Assembly (NCBI RefSeq): GCF_023073335.1
Contig: NZ_JADPJG010000029.1
Coordinates: forward strand, 52,866-116,865
Direction of reading: 5' to 3'
DNA from: Bradyrhizobium sp. 21
Lineage (GTDB): Bacteria > Pseudomonadota > Alphaproteobacteria > Rhizobiales > Xanthobacteraceae
DNA length: 64,000 bases
The notes under the pieces were generated by a model. That model saw nothing but the letters and a program-made list of their open reading frames with translations, ran no database searches and was not told the origin of the DNA. This document shows positions 31,919 through 43,189 of this stretch, piece after piece (positions within the stretch are counted from its first letter, which is position 1; every line of letters begins with the position of its first letter). Made by a program: the position numbers and the translations under genes.

Positions 31919-33304
31919 TCAGGTGCTGGACTTCAATTCGAACGCCGCTCCGTCTGCACCGGCCTCGAACCGCCGCGCCAGCCCGATCAGCGCGCGATCA
32001 TGCCAGGCCGGCGCCAGCAGGGTCACGCCCATGGGCATGCCGTCCGGCAATGTCGCGTTCGGAATGGCCACGCCGCAGAGATCGAGCAGATTGGCAAAGT
32101 ACGAGTAGTAGCCAAGGCGATTGTTGAGGGTGATCGGATCGCGATCCATCTCCTCCAGCGTGAACGGGCGCGGTGCGGTCGGGACCACCAGAGCATCGAT
32201 GCCCGAAAAGATCGCCTCGGCGTCGCGGCGAAGCCGGTGCAGCCGGTGAATGGCAGCAAACGTGTCGATCGCCGAATAGCCGGCGGCCGTGCCCAGCACG
32301 GTCCTCGTGACATCAAGCAAGGAACCGGATTGGACGTCCATGAGCGATGCGATCGCCGCGTGCCGTTCCGCCACCCAGGGACCGCTGAACATCAGCTCCC
32401 CGGCTTGGCGGAACGGGGCGAAGTCCACCTCGATCGCCGTTCCTCCGAGATGAGCAAAACGCTCGCAGGCGCGCTCATAGAGTTCGCCGCATTCCGGCAT
32501 GCCGAAGCATTCGAGATCTGCGGACGCAATGCGGCCGAACCGGAACGATGACGCCGCCCCGTCGGCGGGAAAAAAGGTTCTCGGCAGGCGGCTGTAGGGA
32601 TCTTCGAAATCGAATCCTTCGATGATGTCGAGAATGGCCTCGCCATCGCTGACGCTATTGCAGAACACCGAAACGCAATCGATGGTCGGGCAATTCGGCA
32701 CCAGCCCGCGTGATGACACCAGCCCAAGGGTCGGTTTGATTCCGACGATGTTGTTGAACCCGGCAGGTATGCGGCCGGATCCGCCGGTATCGGTGCCGAG
32801 CGCGAAGGCGACATGCCCGGCCGCCACGGCGACCGCGGACCCGGAACTGGAGCCGCCCGCAACATAGCGCGCATCGGCAACCGACGCGCAGGGGCCATGG
32901 GGCGAGCGCGCGCCGGACAGGCCTGTGGCGAACTGATCGAGATTGGTCTTTCCGAGACAGATTGCGCCGGCCGCGGTGAGGCGTTCGACGCTGTGCGCGG
33001 AATGCCAGGGCGTGTAGCTGAACGCCGGACATGCGGCAGTGGTCGGCATTCCCTCGACGTCGATATTGTCCTTCACGCCAAAGGGAATGCCGAGCAGCGG
33101 AAGGTTTTCGCCCGTCCTCGCGCGCGCCACCAGCCGATGGCATTCTTCGAGCGCCTCCTCCCGCGGGCGGAGATAGATCCAGCAATTGCGCTCGCGCTCG
33201 GCCTCGATGCGGTCATAGGCCGTTCCGATCGCCTCCAGCAGCAGGGACGAATTCCTGGCGATGGCGTCCTGGTTCGTCCTCAAGCGCGCGACAGACTGGC
33301 TCAC
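31919..33304 (-). CDS. Amidase, allophanate hydrolase (AtzF)-like
   Basis: The 461-aa amidase-signature enzyme has the catalytic lysine in LGIPFGVKDNIDVEG, the serine loop VAGGSSSGSAVAVAAGHVAF and GTDTGGSGRIPAGFNNIVGI. The C-terminal NLLDLCGVAIPNATLPDGMP matches allophanate hydrolases, which split allophanate to ammonia and CO2. It lacks the extra C-terminal domain of full-length AtzF/DUR1-type enzymes. The start is GTG 33304 behind AAGGAGATATTCG. It is convergent with the Crp/Fnr gene and near the importer operon, suggesting a nitrogen-compound pathway. Confidence 0.8.
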   Translation of the reverse strand: MSQSVARLRTNQDAIARNSSLLLEAIGTAYDRIEAERERNCWIYLRPREEALEECHRLVARARTGENLPLLGIPFGVKDNIDVEGMPTTAACPAFSYTPWHSAHSVERLTAAGAICLGKTNLDQFATGLSGARSPHGPCASVADARYVAGGSSSGSAVAVAAGHVAFALGTDTGGSGRIPAGFNNIVGIKPTLGLVSSRGLVPNCPTIDCVSVFCNSVSDGEAILDIIEGFDFEDPYSRLPRTFFPADGAASSFRFGRIASADLECFGMPECGELYERACERFAHLGGTAIEVDFAPFRQAGELMFSGPWVAERHAAIASLMDVQSGSLLDVTRTVLGTAAGYSAIDTFAAIHRLHRLRRDAEAIFSGIDALVVPTAPRPFTLEEMDRDPITLNNRLGYYSYFANLLDLCGVAIPNATLPDGMPMGVTLLAPAWHDRALIGLARRFEAGADGAAFELKSST

Positions 33305-33419
33305 CGAATATCTCCTTCTCCAACTGGCAGGAGCGAAATTGCGGGAGCTCTGCGCGGCCAACAAGCAATTAAGTGCTTCCCTCAAATGGCCGCCTGGACC
33401 GAAAACGTGCCGCTCAAAC

Positions 33420-33452
33420 GAAAAGGGCGCCGTGCCGAAGCACGACGCCCTT
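33420..33452 (-). terminator. Terminator of the Tim44-domain gene
   Basis: On the minus strand AAGGGCGTCGTGC, a TTCG loop and GCACGGCGCCCTT are followed by TTCGTTT. It lies 20 bases after the stop at 33472. Confidence 0.75.
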
Positions 33453-33471
33453 GTCTTCAATCCGAGTGCGA

Positions 33472-34476
33472 TCAGTTGGTCTGCTGGATCGCCGACAATT
33501 CCCAGGCACCGCCCGGACGCCGGGCAAAGGTCCAGACTTCGGTGGCCTCGCCCGGCTGCTCGCTGCCGGCGACGATTGCGCCGGTGTTGCGGTCGAGCGT
33601 CTTGTCGGTGAGCGCGAAGCGCAGTGCGACCGTCGCGTAGTCGGTCTCCCCTTCGCGCCAGGACTCCGCGAGGTCGCCCTGCAGCAGCTTCACGTTGCCG
33701 ACCTTGTTGACGACGTTGCGCCCGCGGTTCTGGCCGAGATCCTGCTCGAAGTAAGAAACCATCTCCGGCGTCGCGAGCGTGTGCAGCTTGGCCACGTCCT
33801 CGTTCGACCAGGCAGCCTGGACCTCGCTGAGCAGACGCTCGAACGCTTCATAGTCGTCCGGCTTGATCTCGAGCGGCGCGTTGTTGGCGCCGAAGCCGAA
33901 GCCGCTGCCAAGTCCGCTGCCAAGACCGCCGCCGAGACCGCCGCCGAGTCCGCTGCGATAGTTCGTCTGCGGTCCCGGACCGGCACCGGCGTCAGCGTTG
34001 GCATAGGCCGCCTGCGGCGTGTGGCGGCGCTTCCACCACGACATCGCCAGCCGCGCCACGACCACCACGAGCACGATCTGGATGATCAGGCCCAGGATCG
34101 AGGACATGCCGCCGAGGCCGCCAAACAGGCCGCCGCCGAACAGCATGCCGAGCAGGCCGGCGCCGAGGAAGCCGGCCGCCAGGCCGCCCATGAAGCCGCC
34201 GGCGCGGCCGAACAGGCCGCCACGCGCGGGTGCAGCCGCGGCCGAATTCATGCCTGCACCCGGCTGGGTGTAGGTGCGGTTGAACTGCGAGGTCGAGCCC
34301 GGCGCGGTCGTGGTCGACGGCGGAGCCGAATAGGTGCGCGAGCCGCGCGAACCCGACGACATGCCGCCGCCGACGCGCGCGTCGGCAGACGAGATCGCCA
34401 GCGCAGTCGGCAGCGCAAGCGCCAGCACGACGGCGATCGTCTTGAAGAGGCTGCGGGAGCGTTGCGAGAACTTCAT
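33472..34476 (-). CDS. Tim44-domain membrane protein
   Basis: The 334-aa protein has a signal or anchor (MKFSQRSRSLFKTIAVVLAL) and a Gly/Ser-rich segment. A hydrophobic region with GLFGGLGGMSSILGLIIQIV and a helix at about 135-155 follows, then a second Gly-rich linker. The C-terminal Tim44-like domain, from about residue 205, contains YEAFERLLSEVQAAWSNEDV and TPEMVSYFEQDLGQNRGRNV. Bacterial Tim44-like proteins are envelope proteins of unclear role, some needed for efflux or membrane-protein assembly. ATG 34476 gives the clean signal. Confidence 0.85.
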   Translation of the reverse strand: MKFSQRSRSLFKTIAVVLALALPTALAISSADARVGGGMSSGSRGSRTYSAPPSTTTAPGSTSQFNRTYTQPGAGMNSAAAAPARGGLFGRAGGFMGGLAAGFLGAGLLGMLFGGGLFGGLGGMSSILGLIIQIVLVVVVARLAMSWWKRRHTPQAAYANADAGAGPGPQTNYRSGLGGGLGGGLGSGLGSGFGFGANNAPLEIKPDDYEAFERLLSEVQAAWSNEDVAKLHTLATPEMVSYFEQDLGQNRGRNVVNKVGNVKLLQGDLAESWREGETDYATVALRFALTDKTLDRNTGAIVAGSEQPGEATEVWTFARRPGGAWELSAIQQTN

Positions 34477-34838
34477 GTGCGTTTCCCAAATCCCCGGCAT
34501 GGGGACGTGCTCCTAAGATGGGCAGACTTCCCGAAAAGTGAAGATGGTTTCGGAACTTAAGGCTGCGGCCCTCAGTCGCGGGGATGCGGCAAAACCCATG
34601 TTTGGCGAGGGTTTGGCTGGATACGCGGCGGAACCGCGGTCGCGGGTTACCGGCGGCATTCGCGGCTCTCCAGCCTCGTCCTGGACAAGCGAGCGCTGAT
34701 CCAGGGACCATTACCCAGAGCAACGGTACCCCAGAGCAACGTTATTTTGCGCGGATGTTGGTCGGCATCTCCAGCAACAACAGGCTAGGGGTAATGGGTC
34801 CAGGCCTTCGCCAGGACGACATTGAGGACGTGTCGCCC
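34477..34838. other. Intergenic region without a recognised gene
   Basis: About 360 bases between the Tim44 gene and cckA. It must hold the Tim44 promoter. CCCAGAGCAACGGTA and CCCAGAGCAACGTTA are short direct repeats near 34715-34745. I see no ORF with a ribosome site and no terminator-like hairpin. Confidence 0.4.
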
Positions 34839-37418
<2,580 letters not shown>

Positions 37419-37572
37419 TTCAAGCTGGCGCAGCCTGTTGGCAGAGAATCAACGCACCATGGGGCGCGTGGGGTCCTCCCTGCCTGAATCGGACCCGAAG
37501 GTGCAAGAGCAGCAGGGGCGAAAGGTACGCTGATTCCCAGATTACGGCCATTTCCGGTACTTTCCGGGTGTT

Positions 37573-38652
37573 TTATTGCCGCCCGGCGCCGAATCCGCTC
37601 TTCAGACGCATGACGTAACCGATGACTTCGGCGACCGCATGGTAATGCTCGGTCGGGATTTCCTGGTCGATCTCGACGGTGGCATAGAGCGCGCGGGCGA
37701 GCGGCACGTTCTCGACGATCGGGATGTCGTGCTCGCGCGCGATCTCCCGGATCTTGAAAGCGAGGTTGTCGACGCCCTTGGCGACGCAGATCGGCGCCGA
37801 CATGCCACGCTCGTAGGACAGCGCGATCGAATAGTGGGTCGGGTTGGTGATGATCACGGAGGCCTTGGGAACCGCCGCCATCATGCGCTTCTTGGAGCGC
37901 TGCTGGCGCAATTGCCTGAGCTTGCCCTTGATGTGCGGGTCGCCTTCGGACTGCTTGAACTCTTCCTTGATCTCCTGGAGCGACATCTTCTGCCGCTGGA
38001 ACCAGCTGCGATACTGGAAGAAATAGTCGCCGATGGCGATGATCGCGAGTGCGGCGACCACCGCGCCGAGCAGATGAATGGTCAGGCTGGTGGTGGCGCC
38101 GAGCATGGCGGCCGGATCGAGCTTGACCATCGCCTCCATGCGATGCCGCTCCGGCCACAGGATCGTGGTCATGACCGCGCCGAGCACGATCAGTTTGCCG
38201 AGACCCTTGAGGAAGTTCGCCGCCGCCTGCTTGCCGAAGATGCGCTTGAGGCCTTCGGCCGGTGACAGCTTGCTGAACTTGGGCTTGAGGGACTCGGCCG
38301 ACCAGACCAGGCGGTGCTGGAGCAAGTTGCCGGCAATGGCCGCCAGCACCAGCATCATCAGCGGCACGCCGACCGCCGCCAGCACCGCGACTTCGATCTG
38401 CTGCATCAGGGCGAGCAAAGCCCTGCCGTCGGTCTTGATCATCCAGGAATTGGCAAGCAGGTTGCGCATCGGCGTCGTCAGCCCGCTGCCGACCGATCCC
38501 GAGAAGGTCGAGACCACGAGCGTGCCGCCCGCGATCATGAACCAGGTGTTGATCTCCTGGCTCTTGGCGACGTCACCGCGTTCGAGCGCATCTTCGAGAC
38601 GTTTTTGCGTCGGGTCTTCTGTTTGACTCTCTGGATCGTTGTCTTCCGCCAT
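37573..38652 (-). CDS. flhB: Flagellar type III export protein FlhB
   Basis: The 359-aa protein has the N-terminal segment DPESQTEDPTQKRLEDALER, four membrane helices, and a cytoplasmic domain with the autocleavage site NPTH in VIITNPTHYSIALSYERGMS. FlhB is the substrate-specificity switch of the flagellar export gate. It is the last gene of the run flgB-flgC-fliE-fliQ-fliR-flhB and begins 11 bp after fliR. Confidence 0.95.
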   Translation of the reverse strand: MAEDNDPESQTEDPTQKRLEDALERGDVAKSQEINTWFMIAGGTLVVSTFSGSVGSGLTTPMRNLLANSWMIKTDGRALLALMQQIEVAVLAAVGVPLMMLVLAAIAGNLLQHRLVWSAESLKPKFSKLSPAEGLKRIFGKQAAANFLKGLGKLIVLGAVMTTILWPERHRMEAMVKLDPAAMLGATTSLTIHLLGAVVAALAIIAIGDYFFQYRSWFQRQKMSLQEIKEEFKQSEGDPHIKGKLRQLRQQRSKKRMMAAVPKASVIITNPTHYSIALSYERGMSAPICVAKGVDNLAFKIREIAREHDIPIVENVPLARALYATVEIDQEIPTEHYHAVAEVIGYVMRLKSGFGAGRQ

Positions 38653-38663
38653 CGATCACCTGG

Positions 38664-39434
38664 TCACTTGAGTGGCATCATCTGGTGCATGACACCGATG
38701 AAATAGTCGAGATACGTGCCCATCATCGCCGTGAGCACCACCGCGAGCACCAGGAAGCCGGCGAAGATCGACAGCGGCACGCCGACGAAATAGACCTGCA
38801 TCTGCGGCATCAGCCGCGCCAGCACGCCGAGCCCGATATTGAAGACGAGGCCGAACACCAGGAACGGACCGGAGAGCTGCAAGCCGAGCAGGAACGCAGC
38901 AGAAAAAGCACGGGTGGCGAGCGCGGCGACATCGCCGCTCGACACCGTCTCGCCCGGCGCGAAGATCGCGTAACTGTCGTTCAATGCCGCGATCACCAGA
39001 TGATGGCTATCGGTGGCGAACAGCAGCGTCACCCCGAGCATGGTCAGGAAGTTGCCGACCAGCACGCCCTGCTGTCCCTGCGTCGGATCGACCGAGGTGA
39101 CGAAGCCAAGCCCCATCTGCTGCGCGATCACGGCGCCGGCGACCTGCAGCGCCGACAGCGTCACGCGCGCCGTCGCCCCCAGCACGATGCCAATCACGAT
39201 CTCATGCAGCATCAGGACCAGCAGCGGCGCGAGCGAGCCCATGTCGACATGATAGGCATTGCGATGCAGCGGCAGGATGATCAGCGTGAGCAGCAGCGCG
39301 ATCGACAGCTTGATCCGCGTCGGGATGTTGGTCTCGCCCAGGCCCGGCAACAGCATCACCATCGCGCCGATCCGGGCGAAGGCGAGCATGAAGGAAGCGG
39401 CGAGCGCCGGCAGCAGCGAGACGTCGATGCGCAT
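38664..39434 (-). CDS. fliR: Flagellar export gate protein FliR
   Basis: The 256-aa membrane protein starts MRIDVSLLPALAASFMLAFA and has six to seven helices. RIGAMVMLLPGLGETNIPTR and IGLVLGATARV-like segments are typical of FliR, part of the FliP5Q4R1 export core. It lies 17 bp downstream of fliQ and 11 bp upstream of flhB. Confidence 0.94.
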   Translation of the reverse strand: MRIDVSLLPALAASFMLAFARIGAMVMLLPGLGETNIPTRIKLSIALLLTLIILPLHRNAYHVDMGSLAPLLVLMLHEIVIGIVLGATARVTLSALQVAGAVIAQQMGLGFVTSVDPTQGQQGVLVGNFLTMLGVTLLFATDSHHLVIAALNDSYAIFAPGETVSSGDVAALATRAFSAAFLLGLQLSGPFLVFGLVFNIGLGVLARLMPQMQVYFVGVPLSIFAGFLVLAVVLTAMMGTYLDYFIGVMHQMMPLK

Positions 39435-39451
39435 AATTCACGCATTGTGCC

Positions 39452-39715
39452 TCAGCCGCCGATGATTCGCGACGATATCCGCAGCATGTGGGAATGGAGG
39501 GCATCGGCCATGAACGGCAATGCCAACAGCATCGTGGCAAAGATGGCCAAAATCTTCGGCACGTAGATCAGCGTCTGCTCCTGGATCTGCGTCAGCGCCT
39601 GGAACAGCGACACCACGACGCCGACCACGAGCCCCACGATCATCAGGGGCGACGACACGATCACGATGGTCCAGATCGCATCGCGCGCGACGTCGAGGGT
39701 TTCAGGTCCGGTCAT
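39452..39715 (-). CDS. fliQ: Flagellar export gate protein FliQ
   Basis: The 87-aa product has two hydrophobic helices, the first with IVIVSSPLMIVGLVVGVVVS. The conserved LFQALTQIQEQTLIYVPKIL lies between them. This is the standard size and pattern of FliQ. It is placed between fliE and fliR as in other alphaproteobacterial clusters. Confidence 0.95.
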   Translation of the reverse strand: MTGPETLDVARDAIWTIVIVSSPLMIVGLVVGVVVSLFQALTQIQEQTLIYVPKILAIFATMLLALPFMADALHSHMLRISSRIIGG

Positions 39716-39791
39716 TGCAAAGTTCCTTTGTTCGTGTCTCGCCTCCCACCGCCTACGAAGCGATGCGAAGACCTATCCCCGGAGGTCGAAA

Positions 39792-40100
39792 TCAGATCGG
39801 CATCTTCATGATGTCTTCATACGCCGCGATCACGCGGTCGCGGACCGAGACCAGCGTGGACACCGCGACGTCGGTGTCTGCCACCGCCGTCACCACGTCC
39901 ATCACGTTGGCCTTGCCGGCGGCCATCGCCACCGTCTGCGCATCGGATTTGCGGCCGGACTCCATGACGCTGCCGACGGTGTCTTTCAGAAGCGAGGCGA
40001 AGGACTGCCCGCTCGGCTCGCTGCCCTTGCCGGCGCCGCTGTTCTCCAGCACGCGAGCGAGGTTTGCATAGGCGTTGGCGGCAATTGTCGGTGTTGCCAT
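39792..40100 (-). CDS. fliE: Flagellar hook-basal body protein FliE
   Basis: The 102-aa product ends with the family motif VAVSTLVSVRDRVIAAYEDI MKMPI (written with a gap), matching the C-terminus of FliE. FliE joins the MS ring to the proximal rod and is needed to open the export gate. It starts 16 bp after flgC. Confidence 0.93.
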   Translation of the reverse strand: MATPTIAANAYANLARVLENSGAGKGSEPSGQSFASLLKDTVGSVMESGRKSDAQTVAMAAGKANVMDVVTAVADTDVAVSTLVSVRDRVIAAYEDIMKMPI

Positions 40101-40116
40101 GGCTCAAATGTCCTGT

Positions 40117-40542
40117 TCAGCTCTTGAGGATGTCGAGGGTGCGCTGGATCATCCGGCGCGTCGCACTGATGATGTTGAGGTTGGCCTCGTAGGACCGCTG
40201 CGCGTCGCGCATGTCGGTCATCTCGACCACCGAGTTCACGTTGGGGTACTTGACGTTGCCGGTCGCATCCGCCGCCGGATTGCTCGGCTCGTATTTGGTG
40301 CGGAAGTTGGACTGGTCGGGCTTGATCCGGCCGAGGGTGACGACTTGCGCGTCGAGCGTGCGGTCGAGCGCGGAGGAGAAGGTCGGCACCTTGCGCCGGT
40401 AGGGATCGCCGCCGGCACTCTGCGACGTCGAATCCGCATTCGCGATGTTTTCCGAGATCACCCGCATGCGCCCGGCCTGCGCGCGCAGACCGGAGGTCGC
40501 GATCGCCATCGAGCGGGCAAAGTCGCTGCTGTCATTCGCCAT
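40117..40542 (-). CDS. flgC: Flagellar proximal rod protein FlgC
   Basis: The 141-aa protein has the rod-protein N-terminus SMAIATSGLRAQAGRMRVIS ENIANADST and the C-terminal VVEMTDMRDAQRSYEANLNI. Both helices pack in the rod. The size is normal. A short hairpin repeat separates it from flgB upstream. Confidence 0.95.
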   Translation of the reverse strand: MANDSSDFARSMAIATSGLRAQAGRMRVISENIANADSTSQSAGGDPYRRKVPTFSSALDRTLDAQVVTLGRIKPDQSNFRTKYEPSNPAADATGNVKYPNVNSVVEMTDMRDAQRSYEANLNIISATRRMIQRTLDILKS

Positions 40543-40568
40543 GATTTACCTCCAGCTCTTTTGTTTGG

Positions 40569-40613
40569 GCATGATCTCGTCGGAAAACCGCTGCACATTT
40601 TTCCGGATCATGC
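40569..40613. repeat. GCATGATC hairpin repeat between flgB and flgC
   Basis: GCATGATC at 40569-40576 pairs with GATCATGC at 40606-40613, with GGAAAA and TTTTCC as inner arms. The loop is CCGCTGCACA or similar. This resembles a repeat I recall as frequent in Bradyrhizobium intergenic DNA. It lies inside the operon and could stabilise or attenuate the message. Confidence 0.65.
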
Positions 40614-40614
40614 T

Positions 40615-41019
40615 CTAGCCTTTACCGATCGCGGTCTTGAGCAGATGCAGGCTCTTCGAATAGAGCGAGGTCGCCGCCGCGTAGTCCATCTGGTTGCTGG
40701 CGGCCTTCATCATCTCCTCTTCGAGATTGACGGCATTGCCCGCGGGGCGGGTCTCAAAACCCGCATTCTTGTTCTGGTCGAATCCGGAGGCCGCGCCTGA
40801 CGGCGCCATGTGGGAACCGCTGGTGCGGGTCAGCGCCAAGGGGCCCATCGAGCCCGTGACGGCGCCGGCCTTGTCGAGCTTCGGCTCGACCAGGTCGCGC
40901 GGCCGGAATTTGGGCGTGTCGGAATTGGAGACGTTCTCGGACAGGACGCGCTGGCGCTCCTGGTGCCACTGCATCTTGGTGCGAAGCGCCGACAGCACCG
41001 GGAGGTCGTTGATGGACAT
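40615..41019 (-). CDS. flgB: Flagellar proximal rod protein FlgB
   Basis: The 134-aa protein starts MSINDLPVLSALRTKMQWHQ and carries the rod signature RQRVLSENVSNSDTPKFRPR DL. The C-terminal helix has ASNQMDYAAATSLYSKSLHL. First gene of the operon that runs through flhB. Its upstream region holds a GGCA-N5-TGCC palindrome and a CtrA-type box. Confidence 0.94.
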   Translation of the reverse strand: MSINDLPVLSALRTKMQWHQERQRVLSENVSNSDTPKFRPRDLVEPKLDKAGAVTGSMGPLALTRTSGSHMAPSGAASGFDQNKNAGFETRPAGNAVNLEEEMMKAASNQMDYAAATSLYSKSLHLLKTAIGKG

Positions 41020-41060
41020 CGTCGCGGCTCCTTCCGCCTCTCGGACCAGGTCCGAAGCTA

Positions 41061-41073
41061 GGCAGAATTTGCC
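41061..41073. promoter_or_regulatory. GGCARAAYYTGCC palindrome upstream of flgB
   Basis: GGCAGAATTTGCC lies 42 bp upstream of flgB, between the start codon and the CtrA-type box. The same motif occurs at 41257, 50434 (one mismatch) and 57955. I infer a flagellar regulator site of the FlbD type. Confidence 0.6.
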
Positions 41074-41083
41074 GTGTGTATGG

Positions 41084-41098
41084 TTAACAGCTGGTTAA
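41084..41098. promoter_or_regulatory. CtrA-type box upstream of flgB
   Basis: TTAACAGCTGGTTAA is an exact TTAA-N7-TTAA, the consensus of the cell-cycle regulator CtrA, 65 bp upstream of the flgB start. The kinase that activates CtrA, CckA, is encoded 4 kb away. Confidence 0.75.
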
Positions 41099-41254
41099 AG
41101 ATGTTACGGGCAGACGTCGCTCGCCGGGACACGCATGCGCGCCTCCCGTGTTTCCACGCCCAAAAAACGGCGTTAACCCAACCGTTTGGCGGCGCGTGCA
41201 CAGGCCAAGAAGTCGTTTTGGATCGAGCGATTCATAGGTTATTAAGAGTTGGGG

Positions 41255-41271
41255 ACGGCAAAACTTGCCGT
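41255..41271. promoter_or_regulatory. GGCARAAYYTGCC palindrome upstream of fliO
   Basis: ACGGCAAAACTTGCCGT is a 17-bp palindrome with 7-base arms. It contains GGCAAAACTTGCC at 41257-41269 and lies about 95 bp upstream of fliO. No sigma-54 element with good spacing follows, so it may act differently from the sites before flgF and flgI. Confidence 0.6.
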
Positions 41272-41366
41272 GGGACGTTAAGAAATCGCAGTTTGGGGCA
41301 TCGTACGCCGGTGGTTGGCGCATCTGACCACAGGCACGAGAAAATCACCGTTTGTCGGGGACAAGT

Positions 41367-42332
41367 ATGCAAGGCAGCCCTATCACCTTCATCGTCGCGT
41401 TCATCGTCGTTCTGGCGTTGATCGGCGTCGCTGCATGGCTGGTTCGCCGATTCGCCACCAGCCGGCTCGGCGCCAACACCCAGCGCGGACGGATGCCCCG
41501 GCTCGCCGTGATCGATGCCGCCGCCGTCGACGGCCGCCGCCGCCTGGTGCTGGTCCGGCGTGACAATGTCGAGCATCTCCTGATGATCGGCGGCCCCACC
41601 GACATCGTCGTCGAGCCGAACATCGTGCGCGCAGCGCCCGGCCGTGACCAGCTTCCGCAGCGTCCCAATGCCGCCGAGCCGCCGCGTCTTGCGCCGATGC
41701 CGGATACCGGCGGCTGGGCCGACGAAGCGCCGCGGCCCGAACTGCTCGATCATCCCGAACCCCAAATGCCCGAGCCGCCGCCGCGGCCCGTGCGCCCGTC
41801 CTTTGCCGACGAAGCACGCCGGCCCGCGCCTGCTTTGGCCGAGCGCCGCATCGAGCCGCCACTGGCCGGCTTCACGCCCGATCCGATCCCGCCGCGCCCC
41901 GAGCGCGAGTTGCGTCCGGAACCTGTTCCGCCGCGCGTTGCGCGCAACGAACCCCCTCTGATGCCGCGTCCGCCGCGCCAGAGTGAGCCTGTCAAGGTGC
42001 CGCCGGTGCGCGCCGAGCGCGCAGCGCCGCCGCCTCCTCCGCCTGTGCCGCAGGCGCCGCCCGTTCCGCCGCCGGCTCCTGCACCTTCGAACGCCGAGCA
42101 AAATCTCGCCGAGATGGCGCAGCGGCTCGAAGCTGCGCTGCGCCGCCCCGCCGGCGAGACCGTTGCCCCTCCGGTCGCGCCGGAGCCACCGGCCGCTCCC
42201 CCGCGCGTGGCTCGCAGCGAGCCGCCGGCGCCGCCGGCCCCGCCCGCAAAGCCGGCACCGGAAAAGACCAGCTTTGAAAATCTTGAAGACGAGATGGCCT
42301 CACTGCTTGGCCGTCCGAAGCCGTCTTCGTGA
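41367..42332 (+). CDS. fliO: FliO-like flagellar protein with long Pro-rich tail
   Basis: The 321-aa protein starts MQGSPITFIVAFIVVLALIG with one membrane helix, then a small domain containing RMPRLAVIDAAAVDGRRRLV and RDNVEHLLMIGGPTDIVVEP, the FliO core. Two-thirds of the protein is a Pro/Ala/Arg-rich, probably disordered cytoplasmic tail ending SFENLEDEMASLLGRPKPSS. FliO assists assembly of the FliP ring. The stop overlaps the GTG start of fliP. The tail is far longer than in enterobacterial FliO. Confidence 0.85.
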   Translation: MQGSPITFIVAFIVVLALIGVAAWLVRRFATSRLGANTQRGRMPRLAVIDAAAVDGRRRLVLVRRDNVEHLLMIGGPTDIVVEPNIVRAAPGRDQLPQRPNAAEPPRLAPMPDTGGWADEAPRPELLDHPEPQMPEPPPRPVRPSFADEARRPAPALAERRIEPPLAGFTPDPIPPRPERELRPEPVPPRVARNEPPLMPRPPRQSEPVKVPPVRAERAAPPPPPPVPQAPPVPPPAPAPSNAEQNLAEMAQRLEAALRRPAGETVAPPVAPEPPAAPPRVARSEPPAPPAPPAKPAPEKTSFENLEDEMASLLGRPKPSS

Positions 42333-43090
42333 GGCTGCCGGCCCTCCCGCGTAGAGTTTTTTTTCTTTCTGTCCTGATCGGCGCGGCATCGCTCGCGATG
42401 CCGGCGCATGCACAGGATATCAGCATCAATCTCGGCGGCGGCGGCGCAGGCGGTGGCGGCGTCACTGAGCGCGCCATCCAGCTGATCGCGCTGCTCACGG
42501 TGCTGTCGATCGCGCCGTCGATCCTGATCATGATGACGTCGTTCACGCGCATCGTGGTCGTGCTGTCGCTGCTGCGCACCGCGATGGGCACCGCGACCGC
42601 CCCGCCGAACTCGGTGATCATCGCGCTCGCGATGTTCCTCACCTTCTTCGTGATGGGCCCGGTGCTGCAGAAATCCTACGACGAGGGCATCCGTCCCCTC
42701 GTCGCCAACCAGCTCGGCGTCGAGGACGCGCTCCAGCGCGCCTCCGTCCCCCTGCGCGGCTTCATGCAGAAGAACGTGCGCGAGAAGGATCTCAAGCTGT
42801 TCCTGGACCTCTCCGGCGAGCCGCCGCCAGCCACTCCCGACGAGCTCGGCTTACGCATCCTCGTCCCCGCCTTCATGATCTCCGAGCTGAAGCGCGCCTT
42901 CGAGATCGGCTTCCTCCTGTTCCTCCCCTTCCTGATCATCGACCTCGTCGTCGCTTCCGTGCTGATGTCCATGGGCATGATGATGCTGCCGCCGGCAACC
43001 ATCTCGCTGCCGTTCAAGCTGATCTTCTTCGTGCTGGTCGACGGCTGGTCGCTGGTGGCGGGGAGTCTGGTGCAGAGCTACGGGGGATAG
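42329..43090 (+). CDS. fliP: Flagellar export gate protein FliP
   Basis: The 253-aa protein has a signal peptide (ending SLAMPAHA). The family signature includes TSFTRIVVVLSLLRTAMGTA, PPNSVIIALAMFLTFFVMGP and FLIIDLVVASVLMSMGMMML. FliP forms the channel of the export gate. The GTG start at 42329 overlaps the fliO stop, so translation is coupled. The usual length and four helices are present. Confidence 0.96.
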   Translation: MRLPALPRRVFFLSVLIGAASLAMPAHAQDISINLGGGGAGGGGVTERAIQLIALLTVLSIAPSILIMMTSFTRIVVVLSLLRTAMGTATAPPNSVIIALAMFLTFFVMGPVLQKSYDEGIRPLVANQLGVEDALQRASVPLRGFMQKNVREKDLKLFLDLSGEPPPATPDELGLRILVPAFMISELKRAFEIGFLLFLPFLIIDLVVASVLMSMGMMMLPPATISLPFKLIFFVLVDGWSLVAGSLVQSYGG

Positions 43091-43104
43091 CTGCCCCACT
43101 CTCC

Positions 43105-43189
43105 CGTCATTGCGAGGAGCACTTGCGACGAAGCAAGCCAGGCTGCGGCCGCGGAAGACTCTGGACTGCTTCGCGGAGCCTGTCATCGG
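43105..43189. repeat. CGTCATTGCGAG-type repeat, decayed copy
   Basis: The left end CGTCATTGCGAGG is intact and is followed by CGACGAAGCAAGCCAG; the right half (GGACTGCTTCGCGGAGCCTG then TCATCG) has diverged. It belongs with the elements at 86 and 25884 and overlaps the 3-prime end of the pseudogene beside it. Confidence 0.6.

Noticed and set aside
34715..34745. Direct repeat CCCAGAGCAACG in the Tim44-cckA gap as a regulatory site
   Set aside because: Only two adjacent copies with no relation to a promoter; better explained by local slippage.
41355..41370. Sigma-54 promoter directly before fliO
   Set aside because: GG and GC are ten bases apart, but the element overlaps the ATG and the rest of the consensus does not match.
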